This document shows, in pieces, positions 51,422 to 59,790 of a DNA stretch of 64,000 nucleotides. The notes under the pieces are model-generated. The model saw only the letters and a list, made by a program, of their open reading frames with translations. It ran no database searches and had not been told where the DNA came from. The first letter of the stretch is position 1, and each line of letters begins with the position of its first letter. The translations under genes and the position numbers were made by a program. This DNA is from Brevundimonas intermedia (GTDB taxonomy: Bacteria; Pseudomonadota; Alphaproteobacteria; Caulobacterales; Caulobacteraceae), in the NCBI RefSeq assembly GCF_004614235.1, contig NZ_SPVH01000001.1:186001-250000 (forward strand), given 5' to 3'.

Positions 51422-52378
51422 ATGACCCTGATCAAGCTGGCGGCGAATGTGACGGCGAGCGCCCTGCTGCTGGGGCTGGCGGCGTTCGGCGTGGCGGCCC
51501 TCAGCGGGATCGGACATCGCTGGGTGGACATCCTGGCCCAGTTCACGTCGCCGGTGCTGCTGGCGGCCGTCGGCGTGACCCTGGTCTGTCTGGTGCTGCG
51601 ACTGTGGCCGGCCTCGATCGTCGGCGGACTGGCCTGTCTGGTGCTGACCATTTCGGTCTGGCCCCAGTGGACGCCGACGAAGGGCGTCCCTGTTCCGGAC
51701 CAGCCCATCGTGCGCGTCTATTCCGCCAATCTGTGGGTGTTCAACACGGACGTGGCGGCGATGCGCCGTTCGATTTCCGCCGCCGACGCCGACATTCTGG
51801 TGCTGGTCGAAATGGGCCAGGCGCCGGCATCGCGACTAGATGCGCTGCTGCCGGATTATCCTCACCGCGTCCTGATCGGCCAGGCACGCCCCGGCGACCA
51901 TGCGCGCTCGATCATCGCCTCGCGCTATCCGATCCTGCAACGCCTGCCCGAACGGGCCGACGGCCTCAGCGCCGTGGGCGCGACGGTCCAGACGCCCATC
52001 GGCCCGATCAACGTCTTCGGCGTCCACCTGACCCGGCCCTGGCCTTATCAGTATCAGTGGGGCCAGATCAGCCAGGTCATGGCCCTGACCGAGCGTCGCA
52101 AGGCCGCGCCGGACCACCCCGTCATCGCCGCCGGCGATTTCAACAGCGTCTCGACCGCCCGCATCGGTCGTCAGATCCAGGCGGACATGGGTCTGATCCC
52201 TGCGCCCGGTTGGCCCGCGACCTGGCCCAGCCAGGCCCCGGCCTTCGCCGGCATCACCATCGATCAGGTCTATCGCTCCCCCGACCTGGCCCTGATCACG
52301 CGACGGTTGGGCCAGCCGACGGGGTCCGACCATCGCCCGGTCGTCACAGAGTTCACCCGCGCGCAGTCGCCGCGATAA
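51422..52378 (+). CDS. membrane-anchored endonuclease/exonuclease/phosphatase family protein
   Basis: A 318-aa protein with three N-terminal spans (about residues 8-25, 36-58 and 62-78) and a C-terminal EEP fold. Catalytic blocks: ILVLVEMGQ (metal Glu), AAGDFNSVSTARIG (Asp-x-Asn), GITIDQVYRS and GSDHRPVVTEF (final Asp-His). This is the layout of periplasm-facing EEP proteins of unknown substrate; a lipid or sugar phosphate is more likely than DNA given the location. It converges on cca, with the last 26 bases overlapping. Confidence 0.87.
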   Translation: MTLIKLAANVTASALLLGLAAFGVAALSGIGHRWVDILAQFTSPVLLAAVGVTLVCLVLRLWPASIVGGLACLVLTISVWPQWTPTKGVPVPDQPIVRVYSANLWVFNTDVAAMRRSISAADADILVLVEMGQAPASRLDALLPDYPHRVLIGQARPGDHARSIIASRYPILQRLPERADGLSAVGATVQTPIGPINVFGVHLTRPWPYQYQWGQISQVMALTERRKAAPDHPVIAAGDFNSVSTARIGRQIQADMGLIPAPGWPATWPSQAPAFAGITIDQVYRSPDLALITRRLGQPTGSDHRPVVTEFTRAQSPR

Positions 52379-53561
52379 GCGCCTTCAGCCGCGCCTCGTG
52401 CCCGTCGGTCGGAAAGTCGTCGGCGATCCAGTCGTCCTCGAACGCCTTGATCAGCCGGCCGGTCTCAGGCCCTGCGGGAAGGCCCAGCCGCGCCAGATCG
52501 CGCCCGCCGACCGGTATCTTGGGCGGTGTCCAGTCGGCGGCTAGCGAACGCAGCCGCGCGCCGTCGCCCTCGCCTGCCGCCTCGGCGCGCATTAGCCGAT
52601 CCTCGAAGGCCCTGCGCCCCAGCCGATAGATCGCCGCCCGCGCCTCCGCGTCGCTCATGCGCGGCGACACGGCCGGGCCGTCCCCGACCGCCGCCGCCAG
52701 TCGGTCCCGCACCGCGTTCGACAGGCGTAGAGCGCTCGCGACCACTGCCGCCGCATCGGCGGGCAGCAAGGCCGACAGCCGCATCACCGGGTCGTCGGTC
52801 AGACCACACATCGCCTCGAACAGCGGCAAGGGCTGCACCTGCGGCAGCACCTGGGCCAGCACGCCCGTCTCGGCCATCGCTTGCACCGCCGCACGCGGAT
52901 CGCGCGCCGCCAGCAGCTTCAGCAGCTCCTTGGACACCCGTTCGGCCGACAGCTTGGCCATGCCGCCCTTCAGCGCCGCACAGGCCGCCAGCCCGACCGC
53001 GTCCGGCGCGCCCCGCCCATACCAGGCGAAAAACCGGAAGAAGCGCAGGATGCGCAGATAGTCCTCGCGGATGCGCGTCTCGGCCTCGCCGACGAAGACG
53101 ATCCGACCCGCCGCCGCATCGTCCAGCCCGCCGCCGGTCGGGTCGAACACCGTCCCGGCCGCATCGGCATAGAGGGCGTTCAGGCGGAAATCGCGCCGCG
53201 CCGCATCCTCGGCCCAATCCTCGGTGAAAGCGACGACGGCGCGGCGTCCGTCCGTCTCGACGTCTCGGCGCAGGGTCGTGATCTCATAGGGACGCCGCTC
53301 CGACACCCCGGTCACCGTGCCGTGCTCGACGCCCGTCGGCACGGCCTTAAGCCCCGCCGCTTTCAGCGCTGCTATGGTCTCTTCCGGCCTCAGCCGCGTG
53401 GCGATGTCGATGTCGTCCACCGGCTGGCCCAGCAGGCTGTTGCGCACGCAGCCGCCGACGAACCGCGCGCAGCCTGGGCCACCCGCCGCCTCCAGCGCCG
53501 CCATAACCGCCCGCGTCGCCTGGCTTTCCAGCCACGGCTGTCCCGCCATGGAGAGGCTCAT
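52353..53561 (-). CDS. cca: CCA tRNA nucleotidyltransferase
   Basis: A 402-aa class II nucleotidyltransferase. RFVGGCVRNSLLGQPVDDID carries the GG and D-x-D signature, and AARRDFRLNALYADAAGTVF and EDYLRILRFFRFFAWYG follow in the head and neck domains. It restores the 3' CCA of tRNAs. Start ATG 53561 overlaps the nudix gene by 4 bases. It ends an operon DUF1285-nudix-cca that is common in alphaproteobacteria. Confidence 0.94.
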   Translation of the reverse strand: MSLSMAGQPWLESQATRAVMAALEAAGGPGCARFVGGCVRNSLLGQPVDDIDIATRLRPEETIAALKAAGLKAVPTGVEHGTVTGVSERRPYEITTLRRDVETDGRRAVVAFTEDWAEDAARRDFRLNALYADAAGTVFDPTGGGLDDAAAGRIVFVGEAETRIREDYLRILRFFRFFAWYGRGAPDAVGLAACAALKGGMAKLSAERVSKELLKLLAARDPRAAVQAMAETGVLAQVLPQVQPLPLFEAMCGLTDDPVMRLSALLPADAAAVVASALRLSNAVRDRLAAAVGDGPAVSPRMSDAEARAAIYRLGRRAFEDRLMRAEAAGEGDGARLRSLAADWTPPKIPVGGRDLARLGLPAGPETGRLIKAFEDDWIADDFPTDGHEARLKALIAATARG

Positions 53562-54220
53562 GCGGCGTCCTCGTCCGCCGCTGCGTCGGGAGCCGGCTCG
53601 TCGCCATACAGCCGCACGTGCAGGGCCTTCAGTATCCCCGCCGTCACGCCCCAGATATAGCGTTCGCCCCAGGGCATGGCCCAGAACCAGCGCCGCAGCC
53701 CCTCGTCCATGTCGTAGAAGTCGCGCCTGTGGTTGGCCGCGTCCATCAGGAAGTCCCACGGCGTCTCGAACACCTCAGCCACCTCGTCCGGCGAAGGCGT
53801 CGTCACCGGCGCCTCACGCAGCCAGCCGATCACCGGCGTCACCAGGAACCCCGTGCCTGTCTCATAAGCGTCGGACAGGCCCAGCACCTCGACCGCAGAA
53901 GGGTTCAGCGCCACCTCTTCGTCCGCCTCGCGCAGGGCCGCCTGGACCGCGTTCTCGCCCGGATCCAGCCGTCCGCCCGGAAAGGCGATCTGGCCCGTAT
54001 GCCGCGCCAAGGTGTCGGCCCGCCGGGTCAGCAGAACCGTCGCTCCCTCCGGCCGCGCCACGACGGGGATCAGCACCGCCGCCGGTCGAAGTTCCTTGGC
54101 CGTCCGCATCGCCTGGGGGTTCAGATCGAAGTCCGACCGCGCCGCGATCAGTTCCGGCCGCCAGGTCTCGACCGGCGCCAGCCGTTCGACCAGCCGGTTT
54201 CTCAGTGTCTCCAGGCTCAC
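53558..54220 (-). CDS. nudix hydrolase, coenzyme A pyrophosphatase type
   Basis: A 220-aa nudix protein. The nudix box is GGRLDPGENAVQAALREADE followed by EVAL; the preceding HTGQIAFPGGR matches the CoA pyrophosphatase (NudL, UPF0035) motif LLTxRxxxLxxHxGQxxFPGG. It would hydrolyse CoA or oxidised CoA to 4'-phosphopantetheine. The C-terminal tail is acidic. Overlaps cca downstream and the DUF1285 gene upstream by 4 bases each. Confidence 0.92.
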   Translation of the reverse strand: MSLETLRNRLVERLAPVETWRPELIAARSDFDLNPQAMRTAKELRPAAVLIPVVARPEGATVLLTRRADTLARHTGQIAFPGGRLDPGENAVQAALREADEEVALNPSAVEVLGLSDAYETGTGFLVTPVIGWLREAPVTTPSPDEVAEVFETPWDFLMDAANHRRDFYDMDEGLRRWFWAMPWGERYIWGVTAGILKALHVRLYGDEPAPDAAADEDAA

Positions 54221-54762
54221 GTCACGGTTCCCAGCGAGAAGGTCTGGCCGTTTGATTTAACGACCAGTCGTCCATCGACCTCCTCGGCCATCTCGACCAG
54301 TTCATAGAAGACCGGGCGTGCGATCCGCGCCCACAGGTCTCGCCGCACATGGATGCGCGGCGCCGGCTCACCCGTCGTCGGGTCGGTCTCGACCACGATG
54401 GGATCGGCCTCGCTCGCCGTCACCTCGTCCCCGACATCGGTCGTGAACACCAGGTCGTCGCTCTCGCGCGCCATCGCCACGGCCCGGAACGGCAGATCCT
54501 CGACCTGGATCTTCAGCTTCTCGACCGGCGTGACCAGGTGATAGCCGTCCGGGTCCTTGCGCAACACGGTCGAGAACAGCCGCACCAGTTCCTTTCGGCC
54601 GATGGGCGAGCCTTCGTGCATCCAGACGCTGTCGGCGCGGATGACGATGTCGATCTCGCCGCAATGCTCGGGATGCCACAGGTGAACCGGCGGCAGCCCT
54701 TTTCCGGGCGCCTGTTTCGCCGCCTCGGCGACGGCGTTCAGTCCTGACTTGGGATCATTCAT
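54217..54762 (-). CDS. DUF1285 family protein
   Basis: A 181-aa protein with the DUF1285 core: LPPVHLWHPEHCGEIDIVI, WMHEGSPIGRKELVRLFSTV, DGYHLVTPVEKLKIQVED and LPFRAVAM. It heads the DUF1285-nudix-cca operon. Family structures show a two-domain fold of unknown function; a binding or regulatory role is likely and no catalytic residues stand out. Confidence 0.9.
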   Translation of the reverse strand: MNDPKSGLNAVAEAAKQAPGKGLPPVHLWHPEHCGEIDIVIRADSVWMHEGSPIGRKELVRLFSTVLRKDPDGYHLVTPVEKLKIQVEDLPFRAVAMARESDDLVFTTDVGDEVTASEADPIVVETDPTTGEPAPRIHVRRDLWARIARPVFYELVEMAEEVDGRLVVKSNGQTFSLGTVT

Positions 54763-54799
54763 CCCTCTGATTTAAGCCCCGCAAGTCGTGCGGGAAAGG

Positions 54800-55294
54800 T
54801 CAGCCGATGCGAACCGGTCCCGAAACCTGATCCACGCCGGTCGCCAGCCACAGGACGCGACGACGATCCACCGGACCTGGCAGGATCGCCTCGGGCGCGC
54901 CGACGAAACCGAACCGCTCGAAATAGGCGCTGTCGCCGACCAGCAGCACCCCGCCGACATCCAGCGTGCGCGCTTGGTCCAGACAGGCCTGCACCAGCTC
55001 AGCGCCCAGGCCGTCACTGCGTCGGCCGGCATCCACCGCTATCGGCCCCAGGAACAGGGCCGGCGTCTCGCCCACCACGACCGGCCATAACCGCACCGAA
55101 CCGACCACCCGCCCATCCAGCCGCACGACGAGGCCCACGGCGGCGTGCGAGCCTTCACGCAGACGCTCGGCGGTCTTGGCGAACCGTCCAGGCCCGAAGG
55201 CGGCCATGACCAAGGCCTCGACGCCTTCGGCGTCGGCCGGTGTCTCGGCTTCGATCCGGCTCAGGGCCGCAGGTATGGCGAGGGCGTGCGACAT
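54800..55294 (-). CDS. GNAT family N-acetyltransferase
   Basis: A 164-aa acetyltransferase from ATG 55294 (SHALAIPAALSRIEAETPAD); an upstream ATG at 55318 is possible. The acetyl-CoA signature is LGPIAVDAGRRSDGLGAELV (motif A, with RxxGxG-like RSDGLG), and YFERFGFVGAPEAIL is typical of the C-terminal motif B. It matches the YhbS-type branch of GNAT. Substrate unknown. Confidence 0.88.
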   Translation of the reverse strand: MSHALAIPAALSRIEAETPADAEGVEALVMAAFGPGRFAKTAERLREGSHAAVGLVVRLDGRVVGSVRLWPVVVGETPALFLGPIAVDAGRRSDGLGAELVQACLDQARTLDVGGVLLVGDSAYFERFGFVGAPEAILPGPVDRRRVLWLATGVDQVSGPVRIG

Positions 55295-55362
55295 CGGCGC
55301 TCCAACAAGCGCGGGCACCTAGAAGCAAAGCTGCGCCAAATCAAGGCGCGCTGCAATGACCG

Positions 55363-56136
55363 TCATCCAGCCTTGGAAAAGTCCGGCGCGCGCTTTTGCG
55401 TGAAGGCCATGAAGGCCTCCATGGCTTCGGGGCTCTTCATCTGCGAGCCGAAGGCCTCGCCCTCGCGCTGCATCAGCGCCCACAGCCCCTCCGCGTCGCG
55501 CATCAGCCGCTTGGTTTTGCGGATGGAGTTGGGCGCGCGGGCCGCCACCCTGGCGGCAAGGTCCGCCGCCGTCGCCTCGACCTGATCGGCCGGGACCGCG
55601 CGGTTGGCGATGCCCCAAGCCAGGGCCGTGCGACCGTCCAGCGGCTCGCCCAGCGCAAACAGTTCGAAGGCTCGCTGATGACCGATCACGGCCGGCAGCA
55701 GCAGGCTGGACGCCGCCTCGGGCGCCAGGGCCAGGTTGACGAAGGGCACGGACAACAGGGCGTCCTCTGCCACCACCACCAAGTCGCAGTGCAGCAGCAT
55801 GGTCAGGCCGATCCCGACCGCCCGCCCCTTCACCGCCGCCACGGCCGGCTTGTCCAGGTCCGCCAGCGCCTTCAGGAAGCGGAACACCGGCATCTCGCCC
55901 GGCCCCGCGCCCTGCGATCCCAAGGCGATGAAGTCCTGAATGTCATTGCCGGCCGAAAAGCTGTCGCCCTCGGCGCGCAGCAGCAGCACTCGCACCGCAT
56001 CGTCGGTCCGCGCCCGCTCGGTCGCCTCGGCCAGGGCCGAATACATGGCCTGGGTGATGGCGTTCTTCTTGTCGGCCCGGTCTAGGGTGACGCTCAGGAC
56101 GCCGTCGGCCAGTTCGCTGCGGATATGTTCGCTCAC
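55363..56136 (-). CDS. enoyl-CoA hydratase/isomerase family protein
   Basis: A 257-aa crotonase-fold protein. The start is a GTG at 56136 (SEHIRSELADGVLSVTL), overlapping the stop of the MBL gene. DRADKKNAITQAMYSAL, GDSFSAGNDIQDFI (oxyanion hole) and VNLALAPEAASSLLLPAVIG (catalytic Glu region) are seen. The last part ends KRAPDFSKAG. It pairs with an MBL hydrolase, perhaps in one acyl-CoA catabolic step. Hydratase or isomerase cannot be told apart. Confidence 0.9.
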   Translation of the reverse strand: MSEHIRSELADGVLSVTLDRADKKNAITQAMYSALAEATERARTDDAVRVLLLRAEGDSFSAGNDIQDFIALGSQGAGPGEMPVFRFLKALADLDKPAVAAVKGRAVGIGLTMLLHCDLVVVAEDALLSVPFVNLALAPEAASSLLLPAVIGHQRAFELFALGEPLDGRTALAWGIANRAVPADQVEATAADLAARVAARAPNSIRKTKRLMRDAEGLWALMQREGEAFGSQMKSPEAMEAFMAFTQKRAPDFSKAG

Positions 56137-57245
56137 GTCGTTTCCTCGTCCTGTTCGACGGCGCTCCACCAGTCGACGCCGTTCTCGTCGCGCGTCCGCA
56201 TCGCGCGGCCGCGTCTTTCCAGATAGTTCAGATGCGCCTGGGCCTCGCCCGTGGCCATGCCCAGCACGCCGTCGCCCACCGTCCGCCCGAAGACAGCCGG
56301 GAAGGCGTCGATGACCCTAGACCGTTGACGCAAGGTCCGATCAAGCCGTTTCAGCGCGACCTCATGCCCGCGTTTCAGAGCGTCGAGCCGGGCATGGGCG
56401 CCATAGAAGGGCTCGCCATGCGACGGCAGGACGAAAGCGCCTTCCGGAAGCAGCGCCCTCAGCTTCGTCAGGGAATCCATCCAGTCGCCCAGCGGATCGG
56501 CCTGCGGCTCAGTGGGCCAGACCGACACATTTGACGAAATGCGCGGCAGGATCTGATCGCCCGCGATGAAGATATCGTCCGACCGTCGCCACAGGCAGAT
56601 ATGCTCGGGGCTGTGACCGGAGCCGACGACCACGGTCCAGTCATCGCCGTCGATCTGGATCACATCCTCGTCCGACAGCCGCAGATAGCTGCGCGGCAGC
56701 GGCGCGACGCCCTTGCCGAAACCGCCATACTCCGCGCGCCATTTGTCGATCTGAGCGTCGCTCCAGCCCGCAGCGCGATAATAATGCTCGCCGTCCTCGG
56801 GCGCGTCGCCGGCCTCCTCGGCCATTAGCATCCGGGCCGTGACATATTCCAGCCGTGACATCAGCAGCGGCGCACCCGTTCGCTCGCACAACCAGCCCGC
56901 CAAGCCGATGTGATCGGGGTGCATGTGGGTGCAGATCAACCGGGTGACAGCGCGGCCTTCCAGCGCCCCTGCGAGCGCTGCTTCCCAGGCGGCGACAGCA
57001 TCGGGCGTCCGCAGCCCGGTATCCACCACCACCCAACCGTCGCCGTCCCGCACCGCATAGGCGTTCACATGGTTCAGCTGAAACGGCAGCGCGAAACGCA
57101 GCCACAGCACCCCCCGCGCGACCTCGATGGCCTCTCCGGGTGGCGGCGCGTCAGCCATGGGATAGGTCAAACCCCGAGCCTCCGCCCCCTTCGTCAGTGT
57201 CGCCACATCGTCCGCCAAGTGCGTCTCCAATCGAAACTGTCGAAC
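56133..57245 (-). CDS. MBL fold metallo-hydrolase
   Basis: A metallo-beta-lactamase-fold enzyme of the glyoxalase II/LACTB2-like branch. VVVDTGLRTPDAVAAWEAAL, THMHPDHIGLAGWL (HxHxDH metal motif), VVVGSGHSPEHICLW, IAGDQILPRI and LPSHGEPFYGAH are all present. The start is uncertain: GTG 57245 has the best Shine-Dalgarno (AGGAAG, nine bases away) and gives 370 aa; later starts at 57206 or 57158 are possible. The C-terminal EAQAHLNYLERRG helix is the usual LACTB2 extension. Coupled to the enoyl-CoA hydratase gene. Confidence 0.88.
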   Translation of the reverse strand, partial: VRQFRLETHLADDVATLTKGAEARGLTYPMADAPPPGEAIEVARGVLWLRFALPFQLNHVNAYAVRDGDGWVVVDTGLRTPDAVAAWEAALAGALEGRAVTRLICTHMHPDHIGLAGWLCERTGAPLLMSRLEYVTARMLMAEEAGDAPEDGEHYYRAAGWSDAQIDKWRAEYGGFGKGVAPLPRSYLRLSDEDVIQIDGDDWTVVVGSGHSPEHICLWRRSDDIFIAGDQILPRISSNVSVWPTEPQADPLGDWMDSLTKLRALLPEGAFVLPSHGEPFYGAHARLDALKRGHEVALKRLDRTLRQRSRVIDAFPAVFGRTVGDGVLGMATGEAQAHLNYLERRGRAMRTRDENGVDWWSAVEQDEETT

Positions 57246-57343
57246 ACTATTCCGTTCTTCCTGCTTACGTCCACCCGCTGCCTTGACCCCGCCCGAATAG
57301 ACCGCCACGAAGCCTGCAGCGTCCCAATTTCCGAGGTATCCTC

Positions 57344-58282
57344 ATGAAAGCCCGCTTCGCCGCCGCCCTCGCGGCGCTGATGTTCAGCGCAATCTCCATC
57401 GTCCCCGCCGCCGCACAGACCACGCGGGAAACGGACGAAAACGGCCGCCCCGTGGCGACGGAAGGCTCTTCCCGCAGCGGCGCCGGTCGCAGCCGTCGCG
57501 ACCGCCAACCCGCCGCACCGTCGCCGGAACAGATCCTGGCCGCCGCGCAGGAACAAGCGACCCTCGGCAACACCAATTGTCAGGTCACCGAGGCCAAGCT
57601 GCTGGGCACGACCGCCGAGAAGACCTCGGTCTACGAAATGGCCTGCGCCGCCGGCCCCGGCTACATCATCGAGTCCAAGACCCCGCCGGTCGTGACCGAC
57701 TGCGTCATCCTGGCGGACTCGGCTACGAAACTGCGCGCGGCCAACCCGGAAGCCGAAGTCGGCCCGCAATGCACGATTGCGGCGAACACGGACACAGAGA
57801 AGTTCCTTCGCGAATATGCTCAACAGGCTGGCGTTCCCTGCACGGTGGACGAGGTGAAGGTGCTGGGCCGCGCCACCGACGGCGGCATCGCCTATGAGGT
57901 CGGCTGTTCCGACGCGGCAGGCTTCTGGATCAAGAACCTGAACAACGCCTGGAGCAAGACGCCCTGCATCCAGGTGCTGGCCGAAAACGGAACTTGCGCC
58001 TTCACCACCACGGCTGAGAATGCCGGCTACGTGAAGACCCTTTTCGCCGGCTCGGAAGCCGCTTCCTGCGACGTGACCGAAGCTCGCCTGATGGGCCGCA
58101 ACGCCAACGGCGTCTTCTATGAAGCCAAGTGCGCCGGCGCCGACGGCGTCATCGCCCGCCTGAACGCCGAAAACGCCGTCCAGCAGGTCTATCCCTGCGC
58201 CACCGCCCAAGCCATCGGCGGCGGTTGCAAGCTGACGACGGCTCCGGCCGCTGCGGCTGCGCCGGCCGGCGGTCGCCCGTAA
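57344..58282 (+). CDS. secreted protein with three 4-cysteine repeats
   Basis: A 312-aa protein with a signal peptide (cut near VPAAA-QTTRE). Three tandem repeats of about 80 residues follow, each with the pattern C-x-V-(T/D)-E-(A/V)-(K/R)-x-(L/M)-G, a Y-E-(M/V/A)-x-C strand and two further cysteines: Cys79/101/120/143, 166/188/208/218 and 242/263/285/295. All 12 mature Cys fall in the repeats. The N-terminal linker is basic and the C-terminus Ala/Pro-rich. I recognise no family. A terminator follows, so the gene is monocistronic. Confidence 0.75.
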   Translation: MKARFAAALAALMFSAISIVPAAAQTTRETDENGRPVATEGSSRSGAGRSRRDRQPAAPSPEQILAAAQEQATLGNTNCQVTEAKLLGTTAEKTSVYEMACAAGPGYIIESKTPPVVTDCVILADSATKLRAANPEAEVGPQCTIAANTDTEKFLREYAQQAGVPCTVDEVKVLGRATDGGIAYEVGCSDAAGFWIKNLNNAWSKTPCIQVLAENGTCAFTTTAENAGYVKTLFAGSEAASCDVTEARLMGRNANGVFYEAKCAGADGVIARLNAENAVQQVYPCATAQAIGGGCKLTTAPAAAAAPAGGRP

Positions 58283-58303
58283 GCGAAGCTAAAGACCAAA
58301 TGA

Positions 58304-58339
58304 AGGGCCGTCGGAGCGATCCGGCGGCCCTTTTGTTTT
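58304..58339 (+). terminator. rho-independent terminator
   Basis: AGGGCCG-T-CGG and CCG-G-CGGCCCT pair as a GC-rich stem with one mismatch around AGCGAT, followed by TTTTGTTTT. It closes the 12-cysteine repeat gene. Confidence 0.85.
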
Positions 58340-58385
58340 GCGCGGCCTCTTTTCCGAAACCGTGACGCGCCCTACCGTCGCCGTC

Positions 58386-59183
58386 ATGCGCATCGCCACT
58401 TGGAACGTGAACTCCGTCAACGCCCGCCTGCCCACCGTGCTGGCCTGGCTGGAGCAGGCCACCCCCGACGTCGCCTGTTTCCAGGAGATCAAATGCGTGG
58501 ACGAGAAATTCCCGCGCGAGGCCTTCGAGAGCCTGGGCTACAATGTCGAGACCCACGGCCAGAAGAGCTATAACGGCGTCGCCCTGCTGTCGAAGTTCCC
58601 GATGTCGGACGTCCGGCGCGGCCTGCCCGGCGACGATGCGGACGAACAGGCGCGCTATATCGAGGCCGTGATCGAGGCGCCGCGCCCGATCCGCGTCGGC
58701 GCGATCTATCTGCCGAACGGCAATCCGCTGGGGACCGAGAAGTTCGACTACAAACTGGCCTGGTTCGAGCGTCTGAACCGCCACGCCCGCGACCTGCTGG
58801 CGTTCGAGGAACCGCTGGCCCTGTGTGGCGACTACAACGTCATCCCCGAGGCCGAAGACGCCAAGAACCCCGCTGCCTGGACCGACGACGCCCTGTTCCA
58901 GCCCCAGAGCCGCCAGGCCTTCCGCGCGCTCAAGAACCTGGGCCTGGCCGACGCACACGAGATCGGCGGCGAGCCGGCCGGGACCTACACCTTCTGGGAC
59001 TATCAGGCCGGCGCCTGGCAGCGCGACCACGGCATCCGCATCGACTTCGCCCTGCTGTCGCCCCAGGCCGCGGACCGGTTCCGGGGCATCGAGACCCACC
59101 GCGACGCCCGCGACATGGAAAAGCCCAGCGATCATGTCCCCGTGGTCGTCGATCTGGATCTCGCCAGAGACGGGGAGGCCTGA
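58386..59183 (+). CDS. xthA: exodeoxyribonuclease III
   Basis: A 265-aa AP endonuclease/3'-exonuclease starting at ATG 58386 (RIATWNVNSVNARLP). Catalytic residues are in ACFQEIKCVD (Glu), SYNGVALLSK, CGDYNVIPEAED (Asp-x-Asn), IRIDFALLS and PSDHVPVVVDL (Asp-His). It cleaves abasic sites in base excision repair. The 59189 gene starts six bases after it and is probably cotranscribed. Confidence 0.96.
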   Translation: MRIATWNVNSVNARLPTVLAWLEQATPDVACFQEIKCVDEKFPREAFESLGYNVETHGQKSYNGVALLSKFPMSDVRRGLPGDDADEQARYIEAVIEAPRPIRVGAIYLPNGNPLGTEKFDYKLAWFERLNRHARDLLAFEEPLALCGDYNVIPEAEDAKNPAAWTDDALFQPQSRQAFRALKNLGLADAHEIGGEPAGTYTFWDYQAGAWQRDHGIRIDFALLSPQAADRFRGIETHRDARDMEKPSDHVPVVVDLDLARDGEA

Positions 59184-59188
59184 CGCCC

Positions 59189-59704
59189 ATGGCCGACGCC
59201 TTGCGGGTGGTTCTGCTGATCGCCCTGGCGGCGGCCCTGCTGACGACGCTGGCCTTGGCCCTGTCGTGGTGGATGGAGCCGCCGCGTCGCCTGCACCGCG
59301 CCATGCTCAAGACCCTGGGCGCCGCGCCCGAGGTCGAGGCCCTGTCGCCGGGCGAGGGCCGCGCCTGCGCGCTGAACTTCGACATCGAGCAGGTGGTCGT
59401 GCTTTGGGCCAACGGCGCCCACGGCCTGGTCTATGCTTTCGACGAGGTCGATGGCGGCGAGATCATCGTCGATGGTCATGTCGTCGCCCGCGTCCGTCGG
59501 GGCGAGGCGCGCAAGTCGCTGGATGTCCTGGCCCCCGACGCCGAACAGGTGGTGCTGCGCCTGATGTTCGCCGACGCCCGCCATCCCGAGTTCGAACTGG
59601 CCCTGTGGGACGCCGCCCTGCCCGCCCAGACCGGCTCGCCCGGCGAGGCGCTGCGGCTGGGCCGGCGCTGGCTGTCACATCTGGAAGCCCTGCTGAAGGG
59701 CTGA
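59189..59704 (+). CDS. membrane-anchored hypothetical protein, 171 aa
   Basis: Starts at ATG 59189 with an N-terminal membrane anchor (about residues 5-26, LRVVLLIALAAALLTTLALA). The rest is soluble and contains PPRRLHRAMLKTLGAAPEVEA and FDIEQVVVLWANGAHGLVYAF, a form found in small alphaproteobacterial proteins of unknown function. It follows xthA by five bases. No catalytic motif seen. Confidence 0.65.
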   Translation: MADALRVVLLIALAAALLTTLALALSWWMEPPRRLHRAMLKTLGAAPEVEALSPGEGRACALNFDIEQVVVLWANGAHGLVYAFDEVDGGEIIVDGHVVARVRRGEARKSLDVLAPDAEQVVLRLMFADARHPEFELALWDAALPAQTGSPGEALRLGRRWLSHLEALLKG

Positions 59705-59790
59705 GGCGCGACAGGGCCTTTCAGTCGCCGCGATGGGGCGCTAGAAGCCCCGCTCATTCCTGAAGACACGCCTTTATCAAGGAGGCCGCC

